A DNA stretch of 49,969 nt from Sphingobium faniae (GTDB lineage: Bacteria > Pseudomonadota > Alphaproteobacteria > Sphingomonadales > Sphingomonadaceae): assembly GCA_900100475.1 (NCBI GenBank), contig FMTU01000021.1:1-49969 (forward strand). The letters are read 5' to 3'. Positions 1 to 8,197 of this stretch are shown piece by piece. The first letter of the stretch is position 1, and the number at the start of each line of letters is the position of its first letter. The notes below the pieces were generated by a model. That model made no database searches, was not told the DNA's origin, and saw only the letters and a list, made by a program, of their open reading frames with translations. The position numbers and the translations under genes are program-made.

Positions 1-200
1 AGGGCTTCACACAGCTGTGCATGAATGACGCTGGCGGCGAGCAGATGGGCGACGCCGGGCTCGAGATGTGCTACCAGCCCCTGCAGTCGGCCCCATGAAA
101 GCGCGGCGCGCGAACGGGCCAGCATGAGCGCTTCGGGCGAGGCGTCTTCGTCCGACTGGAGCGGATGGAATCCGGTAAAATGGGCTTCGAAATTCGCCAT
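1..200 (-). CDS. Hypothetical protein, N-terminal part only (runs off the left edge)
   Basis: An open frame starts with ATG at 198-200 on the minus strand and stays open for 66 codons to the window edge. The peptide begins MANFEAHFTGFHPLQ and includes an Ala/Leu-rich helical stretch (LARSRAALSWG, then VAHLLAASVIHAQL). I do not recognise the family with confidence. It is divergent from the integrase gene across a short, AT-richer intergenic region that could hold both promoters. The codon choice looks like that of a real GC-rich gene, but the missing C-terminus prevents a functional call. Confidence 0.55.
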   Translation of the reverse strand, partial: MANFEAHFTGFHPLQSDEDASPEALMLARSRAALSWGRLQGLVAHLEPGVAHLLAASVIHAQLCEA

Positions 201-300
201 TTCAGGAAGTCTAGCAAACAGGACTTAACTGCACCATCCTTGGCATGGTCTTTTTACGCACTAATGATAATGGTATCTTATCGGTAGTGACATTGCCAAT

Positions 301-1608
301 TTGCGCGGCTATTCCCGGGAAATGAGCCGCGCAGCGTCGCCAAGGAAAGTCAAAACACTCCCCACCGCTATTGTTCCAGCGGCGAGCGCCGAAATTGTCA
401 CGGTGCTCGCCTCGGGCGAAGGCATTCTGCCGCAACGCCGCCGGTCAACGAAGCCGACGCACAAAGAACGCCTTGTCGCGGTCCTCGGATCCTTGCTGGG
501 GGAGGGGACCCAGGTCGCCGAGCTTAACTTCACCACCGCGCTCGCCGCACGCAGCAGCGCGACACTGCGCGCTTTGGCTGCCGATCTTGAATGCTACAGC
601 GGGTTTTGCCTCGATCATCCTCGGCCAGGACTCCCGGCTTCGCCCGAGCGCTTGACCGGGTACATCGGCCATCTCGAGGCCAGGCGGCAAAGTCCTGCAA
701 CGATTTCGCGCAAAGTTGCCTCGCTGGGCGCGGTGCACCGTATCCTCGATCTGCCATCGGCGACTGCGGCACCGCTGGTGCGCGATGCCTTGCGCGGCAT
801 GCGCAAGCGACAGGGCGTGGCGCAGCGCCAGGCGGGCCCCTTGCGGTTCGGCGCCGAGATCGGCCGCGAGCCAGCCAAAGGCTTGACTCTCACCGCGCTG
901 CTCGATGCCTGTGGCGGCGATCCGCCGGGCTTGCGCGATGCGGCGTTGCTGTCGCTTGGCTATGATGCCGGGCTCAGGGTGTCCGAGCTGGTCGCGGCTA
1001 CTTGCGAAAGTGTCCAGCTTCAGGACGATGGCTCGGGCCTGCTTCATATCGAGCGATCCAAAACCGACCAGCTGGGGGAGGGGAGCTATGTCTGGGTCTC
1101 GCCAGACACCATGCGGCGGATTGCGTTATGGCGCGATGTGAGCGCAATTAGCGCAGGCCCGCTGTTTTGCCGGATCGCCGTGCGGCGACGCAAAGTAGTT
1201 CTCGCGCGCCGGGCGCTGACCATGGCCGATCTTGCGCCTAATGCGAAGGTGGACCGGGAGCGAATGGCCGCCGTGCAAGCACGCGATCCCGGAGTCACCT
1301 ATGCGATCGGGTCGGCAGCGCTCACGCCCACTGCTGTGCGGCATATTATCAAGCGCCGCGCCCGCGCCGCAGCCGATGCGGGTCTGGTGACGCTGATGGG
1401 CAAGAAGCTCGATCGCGCTATAGCTGCGCTCAGTACGCATTCGTTGAGGGTCGGGCTGACACAGGATCTATTTGCCAGCGGGGCCGATGCAGGCCCTGTT
1501 GCCCAGGCGCTGCGCTGGACATCGACATCGACCGCGCTGCGCTATGGACGCAAGCTCGCCCCTGCCTCGAATGCCGCAGCGGCTATGCTGGGGAAGGTGA
1601 GAAGGTGA
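301..1608 (+). CDS. Tyrosine-type site-specific recombinase (phage integrase family)
   Basis: DNA strand-exchange enzyme of the tyrosine recombinase family. The N-terminal half (about residues 50-170) fits the SAM-like core-binding domain. The C-terminal half has the catalytic set: Arg in AGLRVSEL (about residue 226), Lys in IERSKTDQ, His and Arg in THSLRVG (about 380-383), Trp in LRWTS (about 406) and the Tyr nucleophile in LRYGRK (about 415). Numbering is from the TTG at 301; an ATG at 322 is an equally plausible start. All catalytic residues are present, so the enzyme may be active. No att site could be defined. It lies next to a truncated IS630 copy, so it probably belongs to an older integrated element. 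Its substrate is unknown. Confidence 0.9.
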   Translation: MRGYSREMSRAASPRKVKTLPTAIVPAASAEIVTVLASGEGILPQRRRSTKPTHKERLVAVLGSLLGEGTQVAELNFTTALAARSSATLRALAADLECYSGFCLDHPRPGLPASPERLTGYIGHLEARRQSPATISRKVASLGAVHRILDLPSATAAPLVRDALRGMRKRQGVAQRQAGPLRFGAEIGREPAKGLTLTALLDACGGDPPGLRDAALLSLGYDAGLRVSELVAATCESVQLQDDGSGLLHIERSKTDQLGEGSYVWVSPDTMRRIALWRDVSAISAGPLFCRIAVRRRKVVLARRALTMADLAPNAKVDRERMAAVQARDPGVTYAIGSAALTPTAVRHIIKRRARAAADAGLVTLMGKKLDRAIAALSTHSLRVGLTQDLFASGADAGPVAQALRWTSTSTALRYGRKLAPASNAAAAMLGKVRR

Positions 1609-1611
1609 CAA

Positions 1612-2495
1612 GTGAAGCCGAACGGAAATGTAGCCGTGGCCACTGCAGGTAATTTTGTCGGTCCTTGGGGCGCTTCAAAATCGGCTCGTTGCAGTCAATT
1701 CCGTCCGCTCACAGGTGGCGACCGTCATTCGGGCAGGATCGAAGCGCACGGTGACTTCATTCGGGAACTGATCGCCGAGCAGGGCGACATGACCCTGGTC
1801 GAGGTTCAGGCGCGGCTGATCGAGCGCGGCACCTTGGTTGGGATCGGCACCGTGCATCGCTTTTTCGTCCGTCACGGGATCACGCGCAAAAAAAGACCGG
1901 GCACGCGATCGAGCAAGATCGTCCCGACGTCCTGAGGCAACGCCAGCGCTGGTTCGACGGACAGATCGACCTCGAACCCGAACGCCTCGTTTTCATCGAC
2001 GAGACCTGGACCGCCACCAACATGACCCGCAGCCACGGCCGTTGCGCCAAGGGTGAGCGGCTGCGGATGGGCTACCCGCATGGTCATCGCAAGACCACCA
2101 CGCTGGTGGCCGGCCTGCGAATGACCGGCATGGTCGCGCCGATGGTGCTCGATGGTCCGATCAACGGCGACTGGTTCGAAGCCTATGTGGCGCAGGTTTT
2201 GGTGCCAGAGTTGCGGCCCGGCGACGTCGTCATCATGGACAACCTTTCAAGCCACAAGCGGGCCGCCGTGAAAGAACGGATCGAAGCGGCGGGAGCAACC
2301 CTGCGCTTCCTCCCGCCCTACAGCCCCGACTTCAATCCTATAGAAAAAGCATTCTCTCGCCTGAAAGCCATGCTGCGCAAGGCGGGCGAACGAACCGTCA
2401 GCGGGCTGTGGGGGCTGATCGGCAGGCTCGTCGACATCTTCCAACCCGCCGAATGCGCAAACTACTTCAGCTCGTGCGGGTATGAACCGGAATGA
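1612..2495 (+). CDS. IS630 transposase, N-terminally truncated, read through a -1 frameshift
   Basis: DDE-type transposase of the IS630/Tc1 group. The first frame (1612-1935) carries the TGGDRHSGRIEAH linker and second helix-turn-helix region (TLVEVQARLIERG). The catalytic part lies one frame back. A run of seven A at 1888-1894 followed by G is a classic -1 slippery site. Slipping there joins KK to KTGHAIEQDRPDV and gives an uninterrupted DDE domain with Asp in VFIDETW, Asp in IMDNLSSHK and Glu in NPIEKAFS. The usual first 40-50 residues are replaced by unrelated sequence before TGGDR, so the protein is probably inactive even though the frameshift design is intact. Confidence 0.8.
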
Positions 2496-2508
2496 GTGGA
2501 AACCGCTC
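1690..2508 (+). mobile_element. IS630-family insertion sequence, 5' end missing
   Basis: The right end can be placed at about 2508. The transposase stop is followed by GAGTGGAAACCGCTC and then TA (2509-2510), the dinucleotide target of IS630 elements, and directly after it the coding frame of a flavin reductase gene resumes on the minus strand. No matching left end (GAGCGGTTTCC...) is visible upstream and the transposase lacks its N-terminal helix-turn-helix. The left end therefore seems deleted, and the start given here is only approximate. Confidence 0.75.
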
Positions 2509-2733
2509 TAATATGTTCAGCCCGAACCTTGTGCATCCGGCAAACTCATCATGCAGGAAAGCGGACTTGTTGATGCACGCCAGAATGCTTGGCGGTTCAA
2601 GCGCCAGCGAGCAAACCGCGGTTGCAACCATTCCGAATGGTTGACCTTCAAGCTCCAGCGTCAGGACGGTCACAGTTGCGGCTAGCCGCCGCATTGCCAG
2701 ACGAAATTCGGCTTGGTTCGCGCTCGTTGTCAT
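2509..2733 (-). pseudogene. Flavin reductase (HpaC-like) gene, 3' part lost to IS630
   Basis: The N-terminal 75 residues of a small NAD(P)H:flavin reductase remain, starting MTTSANQAEFRLAMRRL and including the family-typical TVTVLTLELEGQPFGM and TAVCSLALEPPS segments. After FGLNI the frame crosses the TA at 2509-2510 into the IS630 end and stops soon after. Full-length relatives have about 160-170 residues, so over half is gone. It would have been the last gene of a minus-strand run after the MarR gene. Such reductases supply FMNH2 or FADH2 to two-component monooxygenases. The rest of the gene was not found left of the IS. Confidence 0.8.
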
Positions 2734-2831
2734 TCCTACATGGTAAGGTCTGGCTTGACTCCGAACGACCAAAGAATACTGAGCCTTCCACCGACTATTT
2801 GGCTGTCCACCGCATCAGACTGCTCATCTCA

Positions 2832-3317
2832 TCAATCGTCGCAAGCGACTGCTTCGGTCCGCAATCGGAGTTCGGCAGCCAGGTTTCTCGAAACTCTTGC
2901 GAGTACCGATAGGCAGATTGCCACTTCATCTGCCGGAATATCGGCTGACGCCAAGCCATTGATGCTGGTGGCATGATGCATCAGCCTGGTTTCCAGCTCG
3001 CGACCGGGCTCTGTCAGCACGATGTTCTGTTTGCGCCGGTCGCCAAGCTGTTGCCTGCGCTCGACCAGACCATCCGCAACCATGCCGTTGATCATTACAA
3101 CGGTTGTGTTTTCAGCGACATTTGTCCGATCGCTGAGTTGTTTTTGAGTCAGACCGTCCTCTAACCACAAGGCTCGCAGATAATACCAATACCCTGCCTT
3201 CAGCCCCTCGCGCGCCAAGACCGAATTGAGCAACCTGTCAAACCTGCGGTGACAGCGCCGGACCTGGTAGCCAAGACTCTCTTCGGGCTGGAGCGTTTGC
3301 GGTCTCGGGTTCGGCAA
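2832..3317 (-). CDS. MarR-family transcriptional regulator
   Basis: A 161-residue winged-helix regulator. The MarR core is clear: a dimerisation helix with LGYQVRRCHRRFDRLLN, a recognition region GLTQKQLSDRTNVAENTT, and the wing VERRQQLGDRRKQNIVLTE with the DxR-x-K signature. It resembles the MarR gene at 19479-19967, sharing the YLRALWxEDGLTQ block, so the two are paralogues attached to the two Rieske oxygenase genes. It lies downstream of, and on the same strand as, the Rieske gene, with a palindrome in the gap. The likely role is ligand-responsive control of the phthalate-type genes. The effector is unknown. Confidence 0.9.
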   Translation of the reverse strand: MPNPRPQTLQPEESLGYQVRRCHRRFDRLLNSVLAREGLKAGYWYYLRALWLEDGLTQKQLSDRTNVAENTTVVMINGMVADGLVERRQQLGDRRKQNIVLTEPGRELETRLMHHATSINGLASADIPADEVAICLSVLARVSRNLAAELRLRTEAVACDD

Positions 3318-3364
3318 CGCGGATTCTCCCAGATCTCAAGATGACGGCCGCGCCGGGTGCGTGA

Positions 3365-3392
3365 CCGTGTACGAAAAAAATGTCGAACACGG
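3365..3392. promoter_or_regulatory. Inverted repeat, candidate operator for the MarR gene
   Basis: CCGTGTACGA at 3365-3374 and TCGAACACGG at 3383-3392 form a 10-bp inverted repeat with one mismatch and an A-rich 8-nt spacer. It lies about 50 bp upstream of the MarR start and downstream of the Rieske stop. It has no T-tract outside the stem, so an autoregulatory operator is more likely than a terminator. This is inference from symmetry and position. Confidence 0.4.
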
Positions 3393-3449
3393 CCGCACTA
3401 TCAATTTTCTACGCGCAAGCGAAGTGGGGCGTGACCACTTTGCCGCGCC

Positions 3450-4778
3450 TCAGCCGGCCAGATCTTCGACAAGATCTCCCTTGTCCTCCGCCGCGCTCGA
3501 AAGTCGGCGTTCCTCATCGGAGACATTGAGAAGGCGCCAGTCGTCGCCCTTGGGCACCATGCCCTCAAAGGACATCAGCTTGGCATGGGGAATGCGCGAC
3601 TCCCCTGTCCCGATCGCGGGCTCGCCGCGTTCCACGGCTTGGGCCGCACGATACATCAGCGTCCGGAACGTGAAGATAGCCTTGTCGCTCGATCCTAGGC
3701 GATCCTCGCTGCGGTCCGCGATCGGACCCATCGATTCCCACATGGCCATGTCCTGTGCCGGAATGCCGTAGATGCCGGTGAAGTCCCCGGCCTTCATCGC
3801 GGCGCGATCCTGCAGATAGTTGTTTTCGGCGTTACGGATCTTCTTGAACGTGACCGGCTCGACATCCTGGCCGAGTTCGGCACCGCAGAACTTCCGCCAG
3901 GCATCCTGCGAAATCCCTTTCTCGGGGTGCCAGGCAATCCAGTAGAACATGGTGTTCTCGTCATCGACCGGCACCAGCATCTGGCTAAGGTGGTATTGGT
4001 CGTTCGACGGAATGTGGACCGTGTAAGGGGCGACAAACAGCGTCATCCGCACATAGTCCTGCTTGTCGGGTTCGACGATCGGCTTGCGGATTGCAACATA
4101 ACGGAAGCCGAACGGGGTCTTCTGAACCTCGATACGTGGCGCCTTGTCGGCCGATGGGCGCAGCCAGGCGCTGTCGGTCGCGGTCGATCCGCTCACTTCG
4201 GTTGCCGTGGGCATGTTGGTGGAATGCAGGCTCGAACTGTGCGCAGAATCGATCGATCCTTCAAGTATCTGAGCCCAGTTGCAGGCTCCATGCATCTTCA
4301 CGATGCTGATCTTGTCTGCCGGAGCGGCAGTCCAGTTGGGCGGATCGAAAGGCAGCACATTGTCGGTATCACCCATCCAGACCCAGACAAATCCCCCCGC
4401 TTCACGAACCGGATAGGCCTTGGTCTTCATCGTCTCGCGCAGCTTGGCGTCGGCGGGCTCGGAGGACATGTCGAGGGCGTTGCCGTTCACGTCGAACTTC
4501 CAGCCATGGTAGAGACAGCGCAATCCGCATTCTTCGTTGCGGCCAAAGGCCAGCGAGGCGCGGCGATGCGGGCAAAGTTCGTCGAGTGCGCCGATCCTGC
4601 CTTCGCTGTCCCGGAACACCACCATGTTTTCGCCGAGCAAGCGAACGCGCAGTGGAGTGCCGTCGGGTTCGGCGACTTCCTCGATCATGCAGGCCGGAAG
4701 CCAATGCTGGCGCATCAGGCGGCCCATCGGGGCATTGCCTTCAACGCGGCAAAGCAGGTCATTCTGTTCAGGTGTCAT
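3450..4778 (-). CDS. Rieske oxygenase, phthalate 4,5-dioxygenase-type large subunit
   Basis: 442-residue aromatic ring-hydroxylating oxygenase of the phthalate dioxygenase (alpha-only) type. The Rieske [2Fe-2S] ligands are C69-P-H71 and C88-x2-H91. The mononuclear iron site is in ILEGSIDSAHSSSLH, with bridging Asp177 and ligands His180 and His185. No beta-subunit gene accompanies it, as expected for this class. It lies 55 bp behind nadC on the same strand, with an AGGGAGAAAC ribosome-binding region. Close to pht4 and pht5, the simplest role is 4,5-dihydroxylation of phthalate with the reductase at 18456-19427. A second, similar oxygenase is encoded at 17056-18324, so which of them uses phthalate is not settled. 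Confidence 0.87.
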   Translation of the reverse strand: MTPEQNDLLCRVEGNAPMGRLMRQHWLPACMIEEVAEPDGTPLRVRLLGENMVVFRDSEGRIGALDELCPHRRASLAFGRNEECGLRCLYHGWKFDVNGNALDMSSEPADAKLRETMKTKAYPVREAGGFVWVWMGDTDNVLPFDPPNWTAAPADKISIVKMHGACNWAQILEGSIDSAHSSSLHSTNMPTATEVSGSTATDSAWLRPSADKAPRIEVQKTPFGFRYVAIRKPIVEPDKQDYVRMTLFVAPYTVHIPSNDQYHLSQMLVPVDDENTMFYWIAWHPEKGISQDAWRKFCGAELGQDVEPVTFKKIRNAENNYLQDRAAMKAGDFTGIYGIPAQDMAMWESMGPIADRSEDRLGSSDKAIFTFRTLMYRAAQAVERGEPAIGTGESRIPHAKLMSFEGMVPKGDDWRLLNVSDEERRLSSAAEDKGDLVEDLAG

Positions 4779-4833
4779 TGTGTTTCTCCCTAGCGACTTT
4801 TCTATGGGGTGGGTCGGTCCTCTCCGGGATTGA

Positions 4834-5691
4834 TCAGGCCGGGCTGTAGTCCAGCCCGATGTCGGCAGCGGGGGCGCTCTGCGTGATCCGCCCGACCGAG
4901 ACGAAGTCCACGCCGGTCTCCGCGATCTCCCGGATGGTGTCGAGCCTGACGCCGCCGGAAGCTTCGATCGGAACCCTGCCGCCGACGATCTTCACGGCTT
5001 CGCGCAGCATCGCGGCAGACATGTTGTCGCACAGCAGCCGCTCCGCCCCCGCCGCCAGCGCGAGTTCGATCTGCTCCAGCAGGTCGACCTCGACCTGGAT
5101 TTCGAGTTCAGATGCCTTGGCGAGGCCAACTGCCCGTTCGACACCACCGCACAGCGCGATATGATTGTCCTTGATCAGGACTCCATCATCGAGCCGCATG
5201 CGGTGATTGGTGGCACCGCCCATGCGGGCTGCATATTTCTCGATGACCCTGAGGCCGGGAATCGTCTTGCGGGTGTCGAGCAAGGTGCATCCGGTTCCGG
5301 CGATCTTGTCCGCATATTCGCGGGTGAGCGTGGCTATGCCTGACAGGTGCTGCAGGCTGTTGAGCGCCGATCGTTCGGCCGAAAGCATGGCGCGACCATT
5401 GCCCTCCAGGCGCATCAACACGTCTCCCCGTGCGGCGCGTTCGCCGTCGCTCTTCAGAAGTTCGATCTTGATGCCAGGATCCAGCTGGCGGAAAAATGCG
5501 ACTCCCAGCTCCAGGCCCGCCACCACGATATCCTGTCGGGTAGCGATGACTGCGCTGAGGCGAAGGCCATCTCCAATCGTCAGATTGGTGGTAACGTCGC
5601 CGCCGGTGCCCAGATCCTCGGCAAGCACGGCAGTCACGAAGCTCGCGAGTTCCTGGCGACCAAGTCCGGCAACCGTTTCAGGCTTGGACAT
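4834..5691 (-). CDS. nadC: Nicotinate-nucleotide pyrophosphorylase (carboxylating), quinolinate phosphoribosyltransferase
   Basis: 285-residue enzyme converting quinolinate and PRPP to nicotinate mononucleotide in de novo NAD synthesis. The N-terminal half has the sandwich domain with EDLGTGGDVT. The active site motifs are all present: LDTRKTIPGLR, EKYAARMGGATNHR, LDDGVLIKDNH, EVDLLEQ, LLCDNM and EASGGV. The ATG at 5689-5691 (MSKPETV) gives the standard family length; the frame is open further upstream. nadA and nadB are absent. It is in one run with the Rieske oxygenase gene and divergent from pht4. Phthalate is a known structural analogue and inhibitor of this enzyme family, so an extra copy in a phthalate cluster may protect NAD synthesis. 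That role is inference. Confidence 0.88.
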   Translation of the reverse strand: MSKPETVAGLGRQELASFVTAVLAEDLGTGGDVTTNLTIGDGLRLSAVIATRQDIVVAGLELGVAFFRQLDPGIKIELLKSDGERAARGDVLMRLEGNGRAMLSAERSALNSLQHLSGIATLTREYADKIAGTGCTLLDTRKTIPGLRVIEKYAARMGGATNHRMRLDDGVLIKDNHIALCGGVERAVGLAKASELEIQVEVDLLEQIELALAAGAERLLCDNMSAAMLREAVKIVGGRVPIEASGGVRLDTIREIAETGVDFVSVGRITQSAPAADIGLDYSPA

Positions 5692-5912
5692 TGGCCCGAT
5701 CCTCCGGTTGCTTCGTTTCGAATACTCTGCGCATCGTGTTTCCCTTGTTTCATTGCATGCATGGAGATTGGCTTCGCCGCCGACGGTCAAATTTGGCTTG
5801 CCGGCGGTGCATGTCCGCACTCTGAGTAGCTTGCATATGCTTCTATATAGAACTATCGGGAATTCAAGCGGGGCCGCCCAATTCAGTTCCCCAATTGTGC
5901 GAAAGGTTAGCG

Positions 5913-7103
5913 TTGAAACACATACGCCTCGGAATCGTGGGTCTCGGACGAGGTTTCATGTTGACCTTGCCTGCCCTTCGTGCCCATCCTGCGGTGCAGC
6001 TGAGCGCGGCCCACGACCTGCGCGATGAGGCCCTCGTCCGGTTCGAGTCGCAGTTTGGTGCGACGGTGCACCGCACATATGAGGCGTTGCTGGCGGATTC
6101 GGGCGTGGATGCGGTCTACATCGCCACACCGCACGAGCTGCACGCCGCTCAGGCCATTGCCGCGCTCGAGGCGGGAAAACACGTGCTGGTCGAGAAGCCG
6201 ATGGCGACTTCGGTTGGTGATTGCGCGGCGATGGCGAGGGCGGCAGAGAAGGCGGGCAAGGTGCTCATGGTCGGACCGAGCCACGCCTTCGACGAGCCGG
6301 TCCGCGTAGCGGCGGAACTCGTGGCGACGGGGCGCTTTGGCAATGTGCGCTTGGTCAACGCCTTCAACTACACCGATTTCATGTATCGTCCGCGACGGCC
6401 CGAGGAACTGGACAGCCGGCGGGGCGGCGGCGTGGTCTACAGCCAGGCGGCGCACCAGATCGACGTGGTCCGGCGGCTCGTGCGCCAGCCGGTGGAATCG
6501 GTTCGCGCGGTCGCGGCCAACTGGGATGCATCGCGGCCGAGCGAAGGGGCATACTCGGCGCTGATGACGTTTGCATCCGGCGCCGCGGCCACGCTCACTT
6601 ACAGCGGCTATGCCCACTATGACAGCGACGAGTTGCTCGGCTGGATTTCGGAGCTGGGCCGGCCGAAGGATCCTGCGCGCTATGGGGAAGCCCGGAAAGC
6701 ACTGAAGCAGCTTTCGCAGCAGGACGAAATCGATGCCAAGCTGGCCCGGACGTTCGGATCGGCCTCTGCGGGCGATCCTGCCGGCGCGCCTCACCACGAA
6801 CATTTTGGATTCGTCCTCGTGAGCTGTGAGCGGGCCGACCTCAAGCTGCTGCCGGCCTCGATCGAGGTCTTTGGCGATGAACGGCGCGAGACCATTCCGG
6901 TCGCCCCGCCGACGCTTCCCCGCGCAAATGTGATCGACGACTTCGCCGCCTCGATTCTCGGCGCGAGGCCGCCGGTCCACGACGGCTGGTGGGGTCTCGA
7001 AACCATGGCCTGCTGCGCCGCACTGCTGGAATCCAGCCGCATCGCGACCGACGTCAAGCCCCAGACCATCATTCAGGAATCAAAAGGAAACACCATTCAA
7101 TGA
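5913..7103 (+). CDS. pht4: Phthalate 4,5-cis-dihydrodiol dehydrogenase (Gfo/Idh/MocA family)
   Basis: NAD(P)-dependent dehydrogenase that rearomatises the cis-dihydrodiol to 4,5-dihydroxyphthalate. The Rossmann motif is IVGLGRG near the N-terminus, followed by the family block VLVEKPMATS and the conserved AAHQIDVVRRL (substrate-site His and Asp). The length of 396 residues fits Pht4/OphB proteins. The start is a TTG at 5913, preceded by GAAAGG at 5901-5906 with a good spacer; a TTG at 5895 is less well placed. Its stop overlaps the start of the decarboxylase gene (ATGA), so the two are translationally coupled. The product assignment rests on family, length and the decarboxylase neighbour. Confidence 0.85.
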   Translation: MKHIRLGIVGLGRGFMLTLPALRAHPAVQLSAAHDLRDEALVRFESQFGATVHRTYEALLADSGVDAVYIATPHELHAAQAIAALEAGKHVLVEKPMATSVGDCAAMARAAEKAGKVLMVGPSHAFDEPVRVAAELVATGRFGNVRLVNAFNYTDFMYRPRRPEELDSRRGGGVVYSQAAHQIDVVRRLVRQPVESVRAVAANWDASRPSEGAYSALMTFASGAAATLTYSGYAHYDSDELLGWISELGRPKDPARYGEARKALKQLSQQDEIDAKLARTFGSASAGDPAGAPHHEHFGFVLVSCERADLKLLPASIEVFGDERRETIPVAPPTLPRANVIDDFAASILGARPPVHDGWWGLETMACCAALLESSRIATDVKPQTIIQESKGNTIQ

Positions 7104-8092
7104 GCCGTCTCAATCTATCTTTCGCCTGCTGGGGATATGACCGGACCGAAGCACTCCAGACCGGCCAGGTCCGGCCCGACGGGATCGATCTGAACTTTCA
7201 GGTTCTCGATGTGGAGGAGACGTTCTTCCGCATGATCCGCAACCGCGAGTTTGACGTGGCCGAAATGTCGATGTCGTCCTATTGCGTCACGCTGGGGCGC
7301 GAGGATCCGGGTTTCATCGCCATCCCGGTCTTTCCTTCGCGCTTCTTCCGGCATGCGGGCATCTTCGTCTCGGCGAAGAGCGGGATCGAAAAGCCCGCGG
7401 ATCTTGTCGGCAAGCGGATCGGCGTTCCGGAGTACCAGCTCACCGCGCCGGTGTGGATCCGCGGTATCCTGCAGGATGAATACGGCGTCGATCCGTCCTC
7501 GGTGACCTATTTCTTCGGCGGGGAAGAGGAGCCGGGCCGGGAAGAAAAGCTCAAGATCAATCTCCCCGAGAAGTTCAAGGTCATTCCGATCGGACCCGAG
7601 CAGACCATTTCGCGAATGATCGCCGATGGCGAGCTTGACGCGGTCTATGCGCCCCGCGCGCCTTCGACCTTCTATTCCGAACCCGATAAGGTCCGGCGCC
7701 TGTTTCCGGACTTCGTCGCGGTCGAGAAGGCCTATTTCGCGAAGACGGGCATATTCCCGATCATGCATGTCGTCGCGATTCGTCGCGATGTCTACGAGAA
7801 GAACCGTTGGGTCGCCCAGGCCCTGTACAAGGCGTTTGTCGAGGCTCAGAAGCTTGTCTACGAACAACTGATGGTCTCGGCGTCACTCAAGACAATGCTG
7901 CCCTGGCAGATCGCTGCGGTCGAGGACACGATCGCAACCATGGGCAAGGAATGGTGGCCCTACGGCATCGATCGCAATCGGCACGTCATAGAGACGTTCA
8001 CGCGCTACCACCATGAGCAGGGTCTTTCGCCCCGGCAGTTGACGGTCGAGGACATGTTCGCACCGGAAACGTTCTCCGAATTCCGAATCTGA
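7100..8092 (+). CDS. pht5: 4,5-Dihydroxyphthalate decarboxylase
   Basis: 330-residue cytoplasmic enzyme that converts 4,5-dihydroxyphthalate to protocatechuate. The fold of this family is that of a type 2 periplasmic binding protein, but there is no signal peptide (MSRLNLSFACWGYDRT). Recognisable family segments are FDVAEMSMSSY, AIPVFPSRFFRH, GKRIGVPEYQLTAPVW and ELDAVYAPRAPS. The start ATG overlaps the pht4 stop by four bases. With pht4 it forms the core that identifies this as a phthalate pathway. A GC-rich hairpin follows the gene. Confidence 0.88.
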   Translation: MSRLNLSFACWGYDRTEALQTGQVRPDGIDLNFQVLDVEETFFRMIRNREFDVAEMSMSSYCVTLGREDPGFIAIPVFPSRFFRHAGIFVSAKSGIEKPADLVGKRIGVPEYQLTAPVWIRGILQDEYGVDPSSVTYFFGGEEEPGREEKLKINLPEKFKVIPIGPEQTISRMIADGELDAVYAPRAPSTFYSEPDKVRRLFPDFVAVEKAYFAKTGIFPIMHVVAIRRDVYEKNRWVAQALYKAFVEAQKLVYEQLMVSASLKTMLPWQIAAVEDTIATMGKEWWPYGIDRNRHVIETFTRYHHEQGLSPRQLTVEDMFAPETFSEFRI

Positions 8093-8116
8093 CGACTGCC
8101 GTGGGGTGTTGCGCGC

Positions 8117-8147
8117 TTCGCGGGGGCAGGGCTCCTGTCCCCGCGAA
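8117..8147. terminator. GC-rich hairpin between convergent pht5 and MFS genes
   Basis: TTCGCGGGGGCAG at 8117-8129 pairs with CTGTCCCCGCGAA at 8135-8147, a 13-bp stem with one G-T wobble and a 5-nt loop. It lies in the 105-bp gap between two convergent genes, so it can serve both strands. There is no clear U-tract, so terminator strength is uncertain. Confidence 0.55.
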
Positions 8148-8197
8148 TGTGGGGTGCGCGCGCGCCCTTGCCGATCCGTCCTGCCGGCGCGGTAGGC

